A stretch of 64,000 nt of DNA from Afipia sp. 64-13 (GCA_001897755.1 MKUJ01000013.1:59256-123255), one strand, 5' to 3'; positions 18,044-26,000 are shown, counted from the stretch's first letter. Notes: generated by a model not told the origin, from the letters alone. Translations and numbers: made by a program.

Positions 18044-18625
18044 ATGACGACGCCTGATCTTCTCAAACGGCTGCGGACGACGTCCTTCGCGCGCGACGCG
18101 CGCGGCGTCGCGGCGATCGAATTCGCCTTGATCGTGCCGGTGATGCTGATGATCTTCTTCGGAGCGATCCAGGTTTCGACAGGCTTTGCGGTCGATCGCA
18201 AGGTGACGATGGTCACGCGCACCGTGTCGGACCTGATCTCGCAGGCCTCGCAGATCAGCGATATCGACGTTGCCAACGCCTTCGTGATGGGGGGCGTGGT
18301 CATGACGCCGTATCCGTCGGCGCCGATCCAGGCGATCGTGTCGCAGATCTATGTCGACGCGAACAAGATCGCCAAGGTGAAATGGAGCAAGTCGAGCAAC
18401 GCGACCGCGCGCGGCTGCAATGACGTCATCACGCTTCCGGTGGGACTTCAGGTGCCGGGCACCTATCTGATCATGAGCGAGGTCACCTATAATTTCCGGC
18501 CGGTGGTCGGTTACGATTCCGCGCTCAATTACATCTCGCCGGTCTTCGCGCTTCACGACCGCACGTTCACGCGCCCGCGCCAGTCTGTCAGCGTCCAGTA
18601 TCCGAGCGCGCCGGCGTGCACATGA
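18044..18625 (+). CDS. Second TadE/TadG-like pilus assembly protein
   Basis: A 193-residue relative of TadE with the same N-terminal design. A basic segment (LLKRLRTTSFARDARG) is followed by VAAIEFALIVPVMLMIFFGAI. The C-terminal part is periplasmic with one cysteine pair (ARGCNDV and near the C-terminus PACT). It is too short for a classical TadG with a von Willebrand A domain, so TadG proper is missing from this locus or encoded elsewhere. Last gene of the plus-strand arm; a strong hairpin terminator lies about 100 bases downstream. Confidence 0.85.
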   Translation: MTTPDLLKRLRTTSFARDARGVAAIEFALIVPVMLMIFFGAIQVSTGFAVDRKVTMVTRTVSDLISQASQISDIDVANAFVMGGVVMTPYPSAPIQAIVSQIYVDANKIAKVKWSKSSNATARGCNDVITLPVGLQVPGTYLIMSEVTYNFRPVVGYDSALNYISPVFALHDRTFTRPRQSVSVQYPSAPACT

Positions 18626-18682
18626 GCCCGTGCCTTCGAAATATGGGAGGGGCGCCCGCGGACATCGCGCGCAATGCAAATC

Positions 18683-18730
18683 GCCGGGCAAATAAAGACC
18701 GGGACAAATAAAGACCCGGGCAAATAAAAA
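18683..18730 (+). repeat. Threefold tandem CGGGCAAATAAAGAC-like repeat
   Basis: Three imperfect units (CGGGCAAATAAAGAC, CGGGACAAATAAAGACC, CGGGCAAATAAAAAG) follow each other directly and run into the terminator hairpin at 18727. This is unusual AT-rich spacing in a GC-rich chromosome. Confidence 0.7.
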
Positions 18731-18755
18731 GGCCGCATGCGATGCGGCCTTTTCA
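18727..18755. terminator. Bidirectional terminator between tadE2 and csp
   Basis: AAAAGGCCGCAT and ATGCGGCCTTTT form a perfect 12-bp stem with loop GCG, flanked by A-tract and T-tract on either side. It can terminate the plus-strand pilus transcript and the minus-strand cold-shock transcript. Confidence 0.85.
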
Positions 18756-18816
18756 TTATTCAATTTTCGCTTCCGGTGATCGCGGCGGCCGCCGCGATCG
18801 TCCGATCAGCCCTCAA

Positions 18817-19029
18817 TCAGCCCGCGGCGCGGAGATTGTCGGCCGACGACTTGCCGGAGCGGCGATCGGCGACGATCTCGTAGCTGATCTTCTGGCCTTC
18901 ACGCAGCGTTCCGAGACCGGCGCGCTCGACGGCGCTGATGTGCACGAACACGTCATTGCCGCCGTCATCCGGCTGAATAAACCCGTAACCCTTGGTCGCG
19001 TTGAACCACTTCACTGTTCCCATGCTCAC
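18817..19029 (-). CDS. Cold-shock domain protein
   Basis: A 70-residue single cold-shock domain. RNP1 (KGYGFIQ) and RNP2 (DVFVHIS) are intact, so it should bind single-stranded RNA/DNA as an RNA chaperone. The C-terminal [11 protein letters not shown] tail is typical of alphaproteobacterial members. I chose GTG 19029 (MSMGTVKWF) because GAGGAC lies about ten bases upstream; ATG 19023 would shorten it by two residues. Its nearest neighbours, IF-1 and a DEAD-box helicase, also act on RNA and are cold-associated in many bacteria. Confidence 0.93.
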   Translation of the reverse strand: MSMGTVKWFNATKGYGFIQPDDGGNDVFVHISAVERAGLGTLREGQKISYEIVADRRSGKSSADNLRAAG

Positions 19030-19261
19030 GTGGGGTAGTCCTCTCAAGTAGATAATCGAAGCCCATTGTTCAGATGGGCCGGTGAGATCGAAATTTGGAA
19101 GAGGTCGTCAGCGTCTGTCCCGGCTGTACCGGTGATAGCTAATGTCGTCCGGCCGAAATTCGATGGCGGGCATCCTATGGGAAACATGCTGCCAAAACAA
19201 TCCTGCCATGCGCAGATTTTTTACCGCGGTTTCCGTGGCATACGCGTGGCATACGGATAGC

Positions 19262-19292
19262 AAAACGCGCCCGGCACAGGTCCGGGCGCGTT
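19262..19292 (-). terminator. Terminator downstream of infA
   Basis: AACGCGCCCGG and CCGGGCGCGTT make a perfect 11-bp stem with a seven-base loop, followed on the minus strand by TTTTGC. It sits just after the infA stop and isolates it from csp. Confidence 0.8.
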
Positions 19293-19305
19293 GCACAGCA
19301 AATGA

Positions 19306-19584
19306 TCAGCGGCGGCGGAATTGGCCGCGCGGCGGCGCGCCGCGCGGCGCGGTGCCCGGACGCTCGTCCTTGTGACGGAAAATCAGGCGGCCCTTTTCCA
19401 GATCGTACGGCGACATTTCGATCGTCACCCGATCGCCCGCCAGCGTCTTGATGCGATTCTTCTTCATCTTGCCGGCCGTGTAGGCCACGATTTCATGCCC
19501 GGCATCGAGCTGCACTCGATAGCGGGCATCGGGAAGAATTTCGGTCACCAGTCCTTCGAACTGGATCAGCTCTTCTTTAGCCAT
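19306..19584 (-). CDS. infA: Translation initiation factor IF-1
   Basis: A 92-residue S1/OB-fold protein that binds the ribosomal A site during initiation. It matches the IF-1 core throughout ([44 protein letters not shown]). The C-terminus is extended by an Arg/Pro/Gly-rich tail ([16 protein letters not shown]). Such extensions occur in alphaproteobacterial second copies of IF-1. It lies 24 bases after the DEAD-box helicase stop, consistent with co-transcription. Confidence 0.95.
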   Translation of the reverse strand: MAKEELIQFEGLVTEILPDARYRVQLDAGHEIVAYTAGKMKKNRIKTLAGDRVTIEMSPYDLEKGRLIFRHKDERPGTAPRGAPPRGQFRRR

Positions 19585-19608
19585 CTGTCTCTCCAGGACG
19601 TCTTGCGG

Positions 19609-21069
19609 TTAGCGTTGCGGACGCTGATTGCGCTTGGGTTGCGATACGGGGCGGGAAGGGCGGCTTTCGCGATGGAGGAAGGCGACGCCGGAAATGCCGT
19701 CGGCCTTGCCGCCCTGCGAAGTCCGGGCCTGATCGTGCCGGCCGTGGCCGGTTTTCTGACCGGCGCCGTGGCTGGCGGTCTCGTGCCGGTGCGCATTCGG
19801 CGCGCCGCCTCCGGGCCGGCGCCGGCGGCGCGGTCCCTTGGCGGACGGAGCGCCATCCTGTCCGCGCGCCGGATGGCCGTGCGGGCCGCGCGCGCTGCGA
19901 GGCTGCTGCGCCGGTGCGGGCGCCGCGGCGCGGGCATGGCCCGGCGTGCGGCGATCCTCACGCGGCAGCGAGATGCGGATCAGCTTCTCGATATCGCGCA
20001 GGTAGGTGTTTTCCTCGCCGGCCACCAGCGAGATCGCGGTGCCGTCGGCGCCGGCGCGCGCGGTGCGGCCGATGCGGTGCACGTAGGTCTCGGGCACGTT
20101 GGTGAGATCGAAATTGATCACATGGGTGATGCCGTCGACGTCGATGCCGCGCGCGGCGATGTCGGTCGCGATCAGGGTGCGGATGTCGCCGTTGCGGAAC
20201 GCGGCGAGCACGCGCTCGCGATGGTTCTGCGACTTGTTGCCGTGGATCGCCTCGGCGGCGATGCCGGCCTTGGCGAGGCCCTTCACAACCTTGTCGGCGC
20301 CGTGCTTGGTGCGGGTGAACACCAGCGCGCGGTTGACCGGCTCGTTGGCGAGCAGTTCGGCGAGCACTGCGGGCTTGGCGGTGTGATCGACCTGGATCAC
20401 GCGCTGGGTGATGCGCTCCACCGTCGAGGACACCGGCGTCACCGCGACCCGCGCCGGATCGCGCAGCATATGCTCGGCGAGATCGGCGATGTCCTTCGGC
20501 ATGGTGGCCGAGAAAAACAGGGTCTGGCGCTTCGCGGGCAGCTTGGCGACGATTTTGCGGATGTCGTTGATGAAGCCCATGTCGAGCATGCGGTCGGCTT
20601 CGTCGAGCACCAGGAACTCGACCTGGTTGAGTTTCAGCGCGTTGCCCTGCACGAGGTCGAGCAGGCGGCCCGGAGTGGCGACCAGCACTTCCACGCCCGG
20701 CATCATCGCACGGACCTGACGGCCCATCGGCACGCCGCCGATGGCGAGGGTGGAGGTGAGGCGGATGTGGCGGCCATAGGCGCTGAAGCTGTCGAGGATC
20801 TGGCCCGACAATTCGCGGGTCGGGCTCAGCACCAGCACACGGCAGGTCTTGGGCTGCGGACGGGTGCGGTTCTCGAGCAGACGATGGAGAATGGGAAGCG
20901 CGAAGGAGGCGGTCTTGCCGGTTCCGGTCTGGGCGATGCCGACGAGGTCACGGCCGGTGATGGCGATCGGAATCGCCTGGGCCTGGATCGGGGTGGGTGT
21001 GTGGTAGTTTTCTTCCTTCAGAGCACGCGAAATGGGATCGGCGAGGCCGAAATCCTGAAAAGAGGTCAA
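19609..21069 (-). CDS. DEAD-box ATP-dependent RNA helicase (RhlE-like)
   Basis: A 486-residue RNA helicase with the full motif set: Q motif (PTPIQAQAIPI), I (AQTGTGKT), Ia (PTREL), II (VLDEADRMLDMGF), III (SATMP), IV (ALVFTRT), V (TDIAARGIDV) and VI (HRIGRTARAG). The C-terminal 110 residues form a basic, Arg/Gly/Pro-rich, RhlE-type low-complexity tail expected to bind RNA. It is immediately upstream of infA. A leader of up to several hundred bases separates it from the divergent stress locus, compatible with post-transcriptional control as in other cold-inducible helicases (inference). Confidence 0.93.
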   Translation of the reverse strand: MTSFQDFGLADPISRALKEENYHTPTPIQAQAIPIAITGRDLVGIAQTGTGKTASFALPILHRLLENRTRPQPKTCRVLVLSPTRELSGQILDSFSAYGRHIRLTSTLAIGGVPMGRQVRAMMPGVEVLVATPGRLLDLVQGNALKLNQVEFLVLDEADRMLDMGFINDIRKIVAKLPAKRQTLFFSATMPKDIADLAEHMLRDPARVAVTPVSSTVERITQRVIQVDHTAKPAVLAELLANEPVNRALVFTRTKHGADKVVKGLAKAGIAAEAIHGNKSQNHRERVLAAFRNGDIRTLIATDIAARGIDVDGITHVINFDLTNVPETYVHRIGRTARAGADGTAISLVAGEENTYLRDIEKLIRISLPREDRRTPGHARAAAPAPAQQPRSARGPHGHPARGQDGAPSAKGPRRRRRPGGGAPNAHRHETASHGAGQKTGHGRHDQARTSQGGKADGISGVAFLHRESRPSRPVSQPKRNQRPQR

Positions 21070-21391
21070 AAGACAGTCTTCCTATGAGTCATGGCCCGCG
21101 CCCGTCCGTATCGGAGTTCGGGTGCAGCCGGGGGTGTCGGAGACACCCGCGTGCTTGGGGCGTCGAATGTGGTTAGCTGAAAAGGCAAGCCAGAAGCCGT
21201 TTTATCGGCATCAGAACACGCGGCTCGCAGGGACCTGACGATTCTCAAGGTCGCGGCGAAGCTATGAAGCAAGAAGGCGGCGCTTTCAAGATGAAATGCG
21301 CGGACAAGCCCGATACCTGCCGCCGACTTTCGTATTTTCTCCCGCCGCATTCACCATCAACCGCAGGGTCGGGAATGATACAGATGGTGGC
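21070..21391. other. Helicase upstream region, no gene seen
   Basis: Short frames exist on both strands, including one of 94 codons on the minus strand that abuts the helicase. None has a convincing start, conserved motif or composition. The region most likely holds the helicase promoter and leader. Confidence 0.4.
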
Positions 21392-21416
21392 GGAACGGCC
21401 ACGGTCCTGGTGCGTT
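21392..21416 (+). promoter_or_regulatory. EcfG-type promoter (exact GGAAC-N16-CGTT)
   Basis: GGAAC at 21392-21396 and CGTT at 21413-21416 with a 16-base spacer, an exact match to the alphaproteobacterial EcfG consensus. It points at the sensor kinase, implying a leader of more than 300 bases or an upstream start of the coding region. This would place the kinase under positive feedback. Confidence 0.65.
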
Positions 21417-21758
21417 GGACTGGGAAAATCTGGAAAATCGAGGAATTCCAGATGGTTAATGTAGGCAGACGCAGCGGGCCGGAAGCTGCGCGCGAGCGAT
21501 GGGCCGTGCCGGTGTCGCGGAATTCGCCGGAGCCTTGTCGCGCAAAAGCGTTCGGCGGCGTTTACCGCGTGGAACAAATTCGGTCCCCGGCGTCTTGGTC
21601 ATTCTTAGTCCTTGGAGATAGGGTTGCCCATGCAGATGATATTTGTCCGCCGATGACGGATCTTGCGGCCGATCCCCTCGGTACGCTCCCTGGCGGACCC
21701 ATCCGTTCGATGAGACGCCATTTCCCTTTCTTTCTCCCCGTGATTTTCGAGTAGACGC

Positions 21759-23405
21759 GTGCTTCGGGTTGGACTTTTCATTGGCGTTTTGGGTCTTGTC
21801 GGAACCCTCATCTCGGGTCTCGCGGCGATGCGGGTCTACGATCAGGAATCGATGCTCGACCGCAGCGCGCTGACCCGCGAAATCGACATCCATGCCAATC
21901 TTGTCCAGGAGCGGCTCAGCGAGCGCGAATTGCTGGCGCGCGTCGCGGTCGGCATCTTCCGGCCCTCGACGGTCGCCTCCGCCAACGCGTTGCAGCCGCT
22001 GCGCGCCTCGATCTATGCGTTCAAGACCGATTTTGTGGTCGCAAGCTGGATCGCCCGCGTGCCGCCGCAGGAGTTCGGCAGGCTGGAAGCCGAACTGAAG
22101 CGGGCGGGATTTGCGCGCCCGACGATCCGCAGTTTTGACGATTCCCCGATCGATCTTGCCGCGATCCACGAGCCCGCCGACGTCGTGATGGATGTCGAAC
22201 CGCAGAATCAGCAGACCCTGGTCTTTCCCGGCCGTATCCTCGACGACCATCCGGTGGTCGGCCCGATGCTGCGCGAGGCGATGGAACACGGCACGCCGGT
22301 CTCATCCGATCCGATCGCGCTGTTCGGCGATCCGCGCCAGCTCGGCGTTGTCCTCGCCGCGCCGGTGATGAAGGAGAACAGCCAGAGCGTGGTCGGCTTC
22401 ATCACCATTTCCTACCGCCTGGCCCCCTTGATGCTCGGCAATGACGAGATGTCGCTGTTCAACGTGACGCTGGCCAATCCACGGCCCGGTGGCGGCGAGC
22501 TCGCGGTCAACGGCAATGGCGAGGTCGTGACCGCGACGGCGCCGCCGGCATCAGGCTGGGTGCCGTTCCTGCGCAAGGTGTCGTTCGGCGGCCGCGACTG
22601 GACCTTGAAATACTACGCCAAGCCGAACTCGACGTCGCGCGCCGGCGATCTCGGGCTGATCGTACTGGCGATCGGCCTCGGCCTGACCGCGGCGCTGTGC
22701 GGCCTGTTCGGCTATGTGGCTTACAACAACGTCCGCCTCAGCCGCGAAATCCAGGCGCGGATCGGCTTCGAGCGCCGGCTGACCACGGTGATCGACGAAC
22801 TCAATCACCGGGTGAAGAACATTCTGGCGGTGATCCAGTCGATCGTGACGCGGACGCTGCGCCACGGCGCCGATCTCGACAGCGCGCGCGATCTTCTGAT
22901 CGGCCGCATCCATGCGATGTCGAACGTGGTGACGCTGCTCAGCGACAGCCAGTGGCAGGGCGTCAAGCTCAGGGGCCTGTTCGAGGCGCGTTCGATTCCA
23001 CATGCCGACCGCATCGCCATCGATGGTCCCGACATCACGGTGAGCGCGCGCGCGGCGCAGAGCCTGTCGCTGTTGTTTTTCGAGCTCGCCTCGCATTCCG
23101 ACGAGGGGCTGTCGCTGGTCGGCAAGCACCCGCATATCGTGGCGAACTGGAGTGTGAGCGGGGAGCGGCCGGACACGACCTTCCATTTTCGCTGGGAGGA
23201 GTTCAACACCAGCATGGCGACGCGGCGGCCGGACAGCGAATTCGGCATCGCGCTGCTGGAGCGCGTCGCGCCCGAAGCGCTGGGTGGCACCTCGAAGCGT
23301 TATTTCACCGATGTGAGTTATGTCTACGAGCTGACGGCGCCGATGGTGACCGTGGTGGACGAGCACGAATTGAACCGCACCACCAAGATCACGCGGCATG
23401 GCTGA
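21759..23405 (+). CDS. CHASE-domain HWE-type sensor histidine kinase of the general stress locus
   Basis: A 548-residue membrane sensor. A first membrane helix (VGLFIGVLGLVGTLISGLAA) is followed by a periplasmic CHASE-like domain (residues about 30-285). A second helix (LGLIVLAIGLGLTAALCGLFGYVA) leads to a cytoplasmic kinase core with H-box DELNHRVKNILAV, the HRXXN type used by PhyR-phosphorylating kinases. The ATP domain keeps the W-x-E motif (FRWEEF), but its N-box reads FFELASHSDEG where HWE kinases usually have HELATNA. The start is uncertain: GTG 21759 lacks a good ribosome-binding site, and an upstream frame ending at 21754 carries a likely N-terminal extension. The neighbours ecfG, nepR and phyR point to a PhyK-like role. 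Confidence 0.8.
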   Translation: MLRVGLFIGVLGLVGTLISGLAAMRVYDQESMLDRSALTREIDIHANLVQERLSERELLARVAVGIFRPSTVASANALQPLRASIYAFKTDFVVASWIARVPPQEFGRLEAELKRAGFARPTIRSFDDSPIDLAAIHEPADVVMDVEPQNQQTLVFPGRILDDHPVVGPMLREAMEHGTPVSSDPIALFGDPRQLGVVLAAPVMKENSQSVVGFITISYRLAPLMLGNDEMSLFNVTLANPRPGGGELAVNGNGEVVTATAPPASGWVPFLRKVSFGGRDWTLKYYAKPNSTSRAGDLGLIVLAIGLGLTAALCGLFGYVAYNNVRLSREIQARIGFERRLTTVIDELNHRVKNILAVIQSIVTRTLRHGADLDSARDLLIGRIHAMSNVVTLLSDSQWQGVKLRGLFEARSIPHADRIAIDGPDITVSARAAQSLSLLFFELASHSDEGLSLVGKHPHIVANWSVSGERPDTTFHFRWEEFNTSMATRRPDSEFGIALLERVAPEALGGTSKRYFTDVSYVYELTAPMVTVVDEHELNRTTKITRHG

Positions 23406-23422
23406 CGCCGTGGCGGCGATTG

Positions 23423-23468
23423 CGATCGTCGATGGAGCGGGTCGTCCCGGCGCAGGCCGGGACGATCA
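23423..23468. repeat. Intergenic palindromic repeat, family C
   Basis: CGTCCCGGC and GCCGGGACG pair around GCAG, with outer arms GATCGTC and GACGATC. It lies between the convergent kinase and ecfG genes and could terminate either transcript. Related to the elements at 17284 and 26064. Confidence 0.7.
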
Positions 23469-23513
23469 GAGATTTGCAGGACGCCGCAGAATATCGAAGC
23501 GCCGTGCCGCCCG

Positions 23514-24062
23514 TCAGTTGCCGCTGCTGCCGATCACGGCGCGGACGGTGGAGTCCGGTCCGAAGTCCTCCGCGCCCTCGACATAGAGCATCGCGCTCAG
23601 TTTCGAGCGGGCGCGGTTGACGCGGCTCTTGATGGTGCCGACCGCGCAGCCGCAGATCGCCGCCGCATCCTCGTAGGAGAAGCCAGAGGCGCCGACCAGG
23701 ATCAACGCCTCGCGCTGGTCCTGCGGAAGTTTTTCGAGCGCCGTGCGGAATTCCTCGAACTCCAGATGCGAACTTTGCGCCGGCTGCGATTTGAGGGTCT
23801 TGGAATAGCTGCCCTCGGCGTCCTCGACCTCGCGCCGCCGCTTGCGGTAATCCGACCGGAACAGGTTGCGCAGGATCGTGAACAGCCACGCCGACAGATT
23901 CGAGCCCGGCTGGAACGAGTCGATATTGGCGAGCGCGCGCAGCAGCGTTTCCTGCACGAGGTCGTCGGCACGATCGCTCTTGCCGCTCAGTGAAATCGCG
24001 AACGCGCGCAAACTCGGCACGGCCGCCAGAATGTCGTCCCGAAGGGAGTCTGTGAGAGGCAT
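23514..24062 (-). CDS. ecfG: ECF sigma factor EcfG (general stress response)
   Basis: A 182-residue extracytoplasmic-function sigma factor of the ECF15/EcfG type. Region 2 contains DRADDLVQETLLRALANI and WLFTILRNLFRSDYRKRRRE. Region 4 contains LPQDQREALILVGASGFSYEDAA and the recognition helix CAVGTIKSRVNRARSKL. It directs RNA polymerase to GGAAC-N16/17-CGTT promoters, and exact copies of that sequence occur in this window. The ATG overlaps the nepR stop by ATGA, so nepR-ecfG are translationally coupled. Activity is normally held off by NepR until phosphorylated PhyR binds NepR. Confidence 0.95.
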   Translation of the reverse strand: MPLTDSLRDDILAAVPSLRAFAISLSGKSDRADDLVQETLLRALANIDSFQPGSNLSAWLFTILRNLFRSDYRKRRREVEDAEGSYSKTLKSQPAQSSHLEFEEFRTALEKLPQDQREALILVGASGFSYEDAAAICGCAVGTIKSRVNRARSKLSAMLYVEGAEDFGPDSTVRAVIGSSGN

Positions 24063-24304
24063 CAATCCCTCCCGCTGCTTTTCTGAGCCGTCCCCTGAGT
24101 GCTGGCGACCTCGGCGGCTGCAGCCTCCGGCGTGTCCAGCCGGCGCAGCAGGTCCGCAAAACGATCCGGAACGCCCTGTTTGACGACGTCGTCATACATG
24201 GCGCGCAACTGGTGGCCGATCCTGGCCTGAATTTCTGCATTCAGGCCGCCCGGCTTGCCCGATCCGGGACCGGGCCTGACGGCGGGAGGTTTCGTCTCGT
24301 TCAT
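24062..24304 (-). CDS. nepR: Anti-sigma factor NepR
   Basis: An 80-residue anti-sigma factor. The core (LNAEIQARIGHQLRAMYDDVVKQGVPDRFADLLRRLD) is the conserved NepR helical pair that wraps EcfG. The ends are disordered and rich in Pro, Gly and Ala. I selected ATG 24304 (MNETKPP); the frame continues upstream without family similarity. It sits directly upstream of ecfG and divergent from phyR, the classic order. When PhyR is phosphorylated its sigma-like domain captures NepR and frees EcfG. Confidence 0.93.
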   Translation of the reverse strand: MNETKPPAVRPGPGSGKPGGLNAEIQARIGHQLRAMYDDVVKQGVPDRFADLLRRLDTPEAAAAEVASTQGTAQKSSGRD

Positions 24305-24395
24305 GCTCTTATCCACTTCCCACGGAGCAAATCGTTTCGATTGCTCATCTTTTTTCTGGTTACGCCCAGTTCGCTGAGGCCAGCTTCCGCAACCT

Positions 24396-24449
24396 AATGC
24401 GCGGGAGGCCGAAAAAGTTCCAGAACCCGAGGGAACTTTTCTCCGTTCC
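24396..24449 (-). promoter_or_regulatory. Candidate EcfG-type promoters for nepR-ecfG
   Basis: Two overlapping minus-strand candidates. One has GGAAC at 24449-24445, 17 bases, then GGTT at 24427-24424. The other has GGAAC at 24421-24417, 17 bases, then CATT at 24399-24396. The first keeps the GTT core. Either would give the autoregulation usual for nepR-ecfG operons. Neither is an exact match, so confidence is moderate. Confidence 0.45.
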
Positions 24450-24548
24450 GGGAGTAGATTAGCGCGTGCTTTCGGGGAGATACTGCCCCCGGGCCGACAT
24501 CCCGGTCCCGGGTCGGCCCAGAGCACCGAACCATCGATTGGAGGGGGA

Positions 24549-25346
24549 ATGTCCCGATCTCAGCTCGTTGCTGAACACCTGCCGCTGCTTCGCCGTTATG
24601 CCCGCGCCCTGACGGGCAACCAGACGTCCGGCGATGCCTATGTCGCCGCGATGCTGGAGGCGCTGTTGCAGGATCAAACCCTGCTCGACGAGCGCCACGG
24701 CGCCCGTGTCGGGCTATTCCGGCTTTTCACCAAGATCTGGAATTCGGTGTCGATCAATGAGGATGGCGAGCCGGCGGTGCCCGCCGCCGAGCGCCGGCTG
24801 ACCAACATCACGCCGCTGGCGCGGCAGGCTTTCCTGCTGCTTTCGCTGGAAGGATTCTCCGAGGAGGAGGTCGCCTTCATCCTCGACACCAGCGTGAGCG
24901 ACGTGCGCGGGCTGACCGATGCCGCGGGCCGCGAACTGGCTGCCGAGATTGCGACCGACGTTCTGATCATCGAGGACGAGACCTTCATCGCCATGGACCT
25001 CGAAAGCCTGGTGAAGAATCTCGGCCATCATGTCATCGGCGTGGCGCGTACCCATACCGACGCGCTGGCGCTGGCCAAGACCAAGCAACCCGGCCTGATC
25101 CTCGCCGACATCCAGCTCGCGGACGGCTCGTCCGGTCTCGACGCGGTGAACGAACTGCTGCGCACCTTCGAGGTGCCGGTGGTGTTCATCACCGCCTATC
25201 CGGAGCGTTTCCTGACCGGCGAGCGCCCCGAGCCGGCGTTCCTGATCTCGAAACCCTTCCAGCCGGCGATGGTGTCGGCGGTGGCGAGCCAGGCGCTGTT
25301 CTTCCAGCGCAATTCGCGTAACCGCAATCAGAAGAAAGCGTCCTGA
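24549..25346 (+). CDS. phyR: General stress response regulator PhyR
   Basis: A 265-residue anti-anti-sigma response regulator. Residues 1-125 form an EcfG-like sigma domain (LPLLRRYARALTGNQTSGDAYV; ARQAFLLLSLEGFSEEEVAFIL) that mimics the sigma factor to bind NepR. Residues about 137-258 form a receiver with acidic IEDE, phospho-acceptor Asp187 (LILADIQLAD), VVFITAYPERFL and Lys235 (LISKPF). This matches the FATGUY-type receivers of PhyR proteins. The start at 24549 follows GGAGGGGGA. It diverges from nepR-ecfG, and the adjacent HRXXN kinase is the probable phosphodonor. Confidence 0.96.
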   Translation: MSRSQLVAEHLPLLRRYARALTGNQTSGDAYVAAMLEALLQDQTLLDERHGARVGLFRLFTKIWNSVSINEDGEPAVPAAERRLTNITPLARQAFLLLSLEGFSEEEVAFILDTSVSDVRGLTDAAGRELAAEIATDVLIIEDETFIAMDLESLVKNLGHHVIGVARTHTDALALAKTKQPGLILADIQLADGSSGLDAVNELLRTFEVPVVFITAYPERFLTGERPEPAFLISKPFQPAMVSAVASQALFFQRNSRNRNQKKAS

Positions 25347-25374
25347 TCGGGCTGTGATCGCGCGCAACGTTATC

Positions 25375-25403
25375 GGCCCGGACCGTAAGGTCCGGGCCTT
25401 GTC
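25375..25403 (+). terminator. Rho-independent terminator of phyR
   Basis: GGCCCGGACC and GGTCCGGGCC form a perfect 10-bp stem with loop GTAA, followed by TTGTCGTTT, 29 bases after the phyR stop. Confidence 0.8.
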
Positions 25404-25499
25404 GTTTGCGGGTGTCTTTCGCGGATTGGTTTCCGCAACTCAACGCATCCCCCATCCGGCTGATCCGGCAGTCTCACCTTTGAGTGATGGCGCTGCGCC

Positions 25500-25524
25500 G
25501 GAACGAAGCCTGCGCCGAACCGTT
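25500..25524 (+). promoter_or_regulatory. EcfG-type promoter (exact GGAAC-N16-CGTT)
   Basis: GGAAC at 25500-25504, a spacer of exactly 16, and CGTT at 25521-25524. The expected transcription start is near 25532, about 28 bases before the ATG of the secreted unknown gene at 25560, an ideal promoter-gene distance. Confidence 0.75.
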
Positions 25525-25559
25525 GTTACGCGGTACCTCTATGCGTGAGGCCGTGGACA

Positions 25560-25976
25560 ATGATTCAGCTTGCTTCAGGACTGCTTGGCGCACTCGCCGC
25601 GACGCTGGCGCTGGGCGCGGCTCATCTGGAAAACGTCGCGGGCAACGATCTGCTCGGCCCGAAACATCTCGCCTCGGCAATGCCGTCGGCGACGATTCAG
25701 GACAGTGTCGTCAACGTCAACCGGACCGCCAAGGCCGATCGCGCCGGCGCGCCCGGGCAGGCTGATTTCGTCACGCTGTCGTTCCGTCTCAACGGGCTGC
25801 CGGATACCTCGGTGATGATGCGGATGCCGGTGGCGCAGATGTCGGCGCCGCCATCGCCGTCCGCCGCGTCCCCTCCGAACAATGTCACTACGCGCCGCAC
25901 CGTGGCGTGCGAGCCGGCGGTCAGCGTGCTGACCACGGTGGCCAAGCAGTTGCAGCCGGTGCGCTGCATCACCTGA
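25560..25976 (+). CDS. Secreted protein of unknown function, probable EcfG target
   Basis: A 138-residue protein that I do not recognise. The N-terminus looks like a signal peptide (LASGLLGALAATLALGAAHL), possibly cleaved. The middle contains a VNVNRTAKADRA segment and a hydrophobic/beta-rich stretch (FVTLSFRLNGLPDTSVMMRM). The C-terminus has a Cys pair spaced by about 20 residues (VACEP...VRCIT), suggesting one disulfide. ATG 25560 is preferred; GTG 25545 is in frame but would leave almost no leader after the promoter. It follows phyR and carries an exact EcfG promoter, so a stress-induced envelope role is likely. Confidence 0.7.
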   Translation: MIQLASGLLGALAATLALGAAHLENVAGNDLLGPKHLASAMPSATIQDSVVNVNRTAKADRAGAPGQADFVTLSFRLNGLPDTSVMMRMPVAQMSAPPSPSAASPPNNVTTRRTVACEPAVSVLTTVAKQLQPVRCIT

Positions 25977-26000
25977 CCACACGACAGTTGAATTGAACGC

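Noticed and set aside
21066-21350. A 94-codon minus-strand frame between the helicase and the stress kinase
   Set aside because: No ribosome-binding site or domain, overlaps the expected helicase leader, and looks like GC-rich noise.
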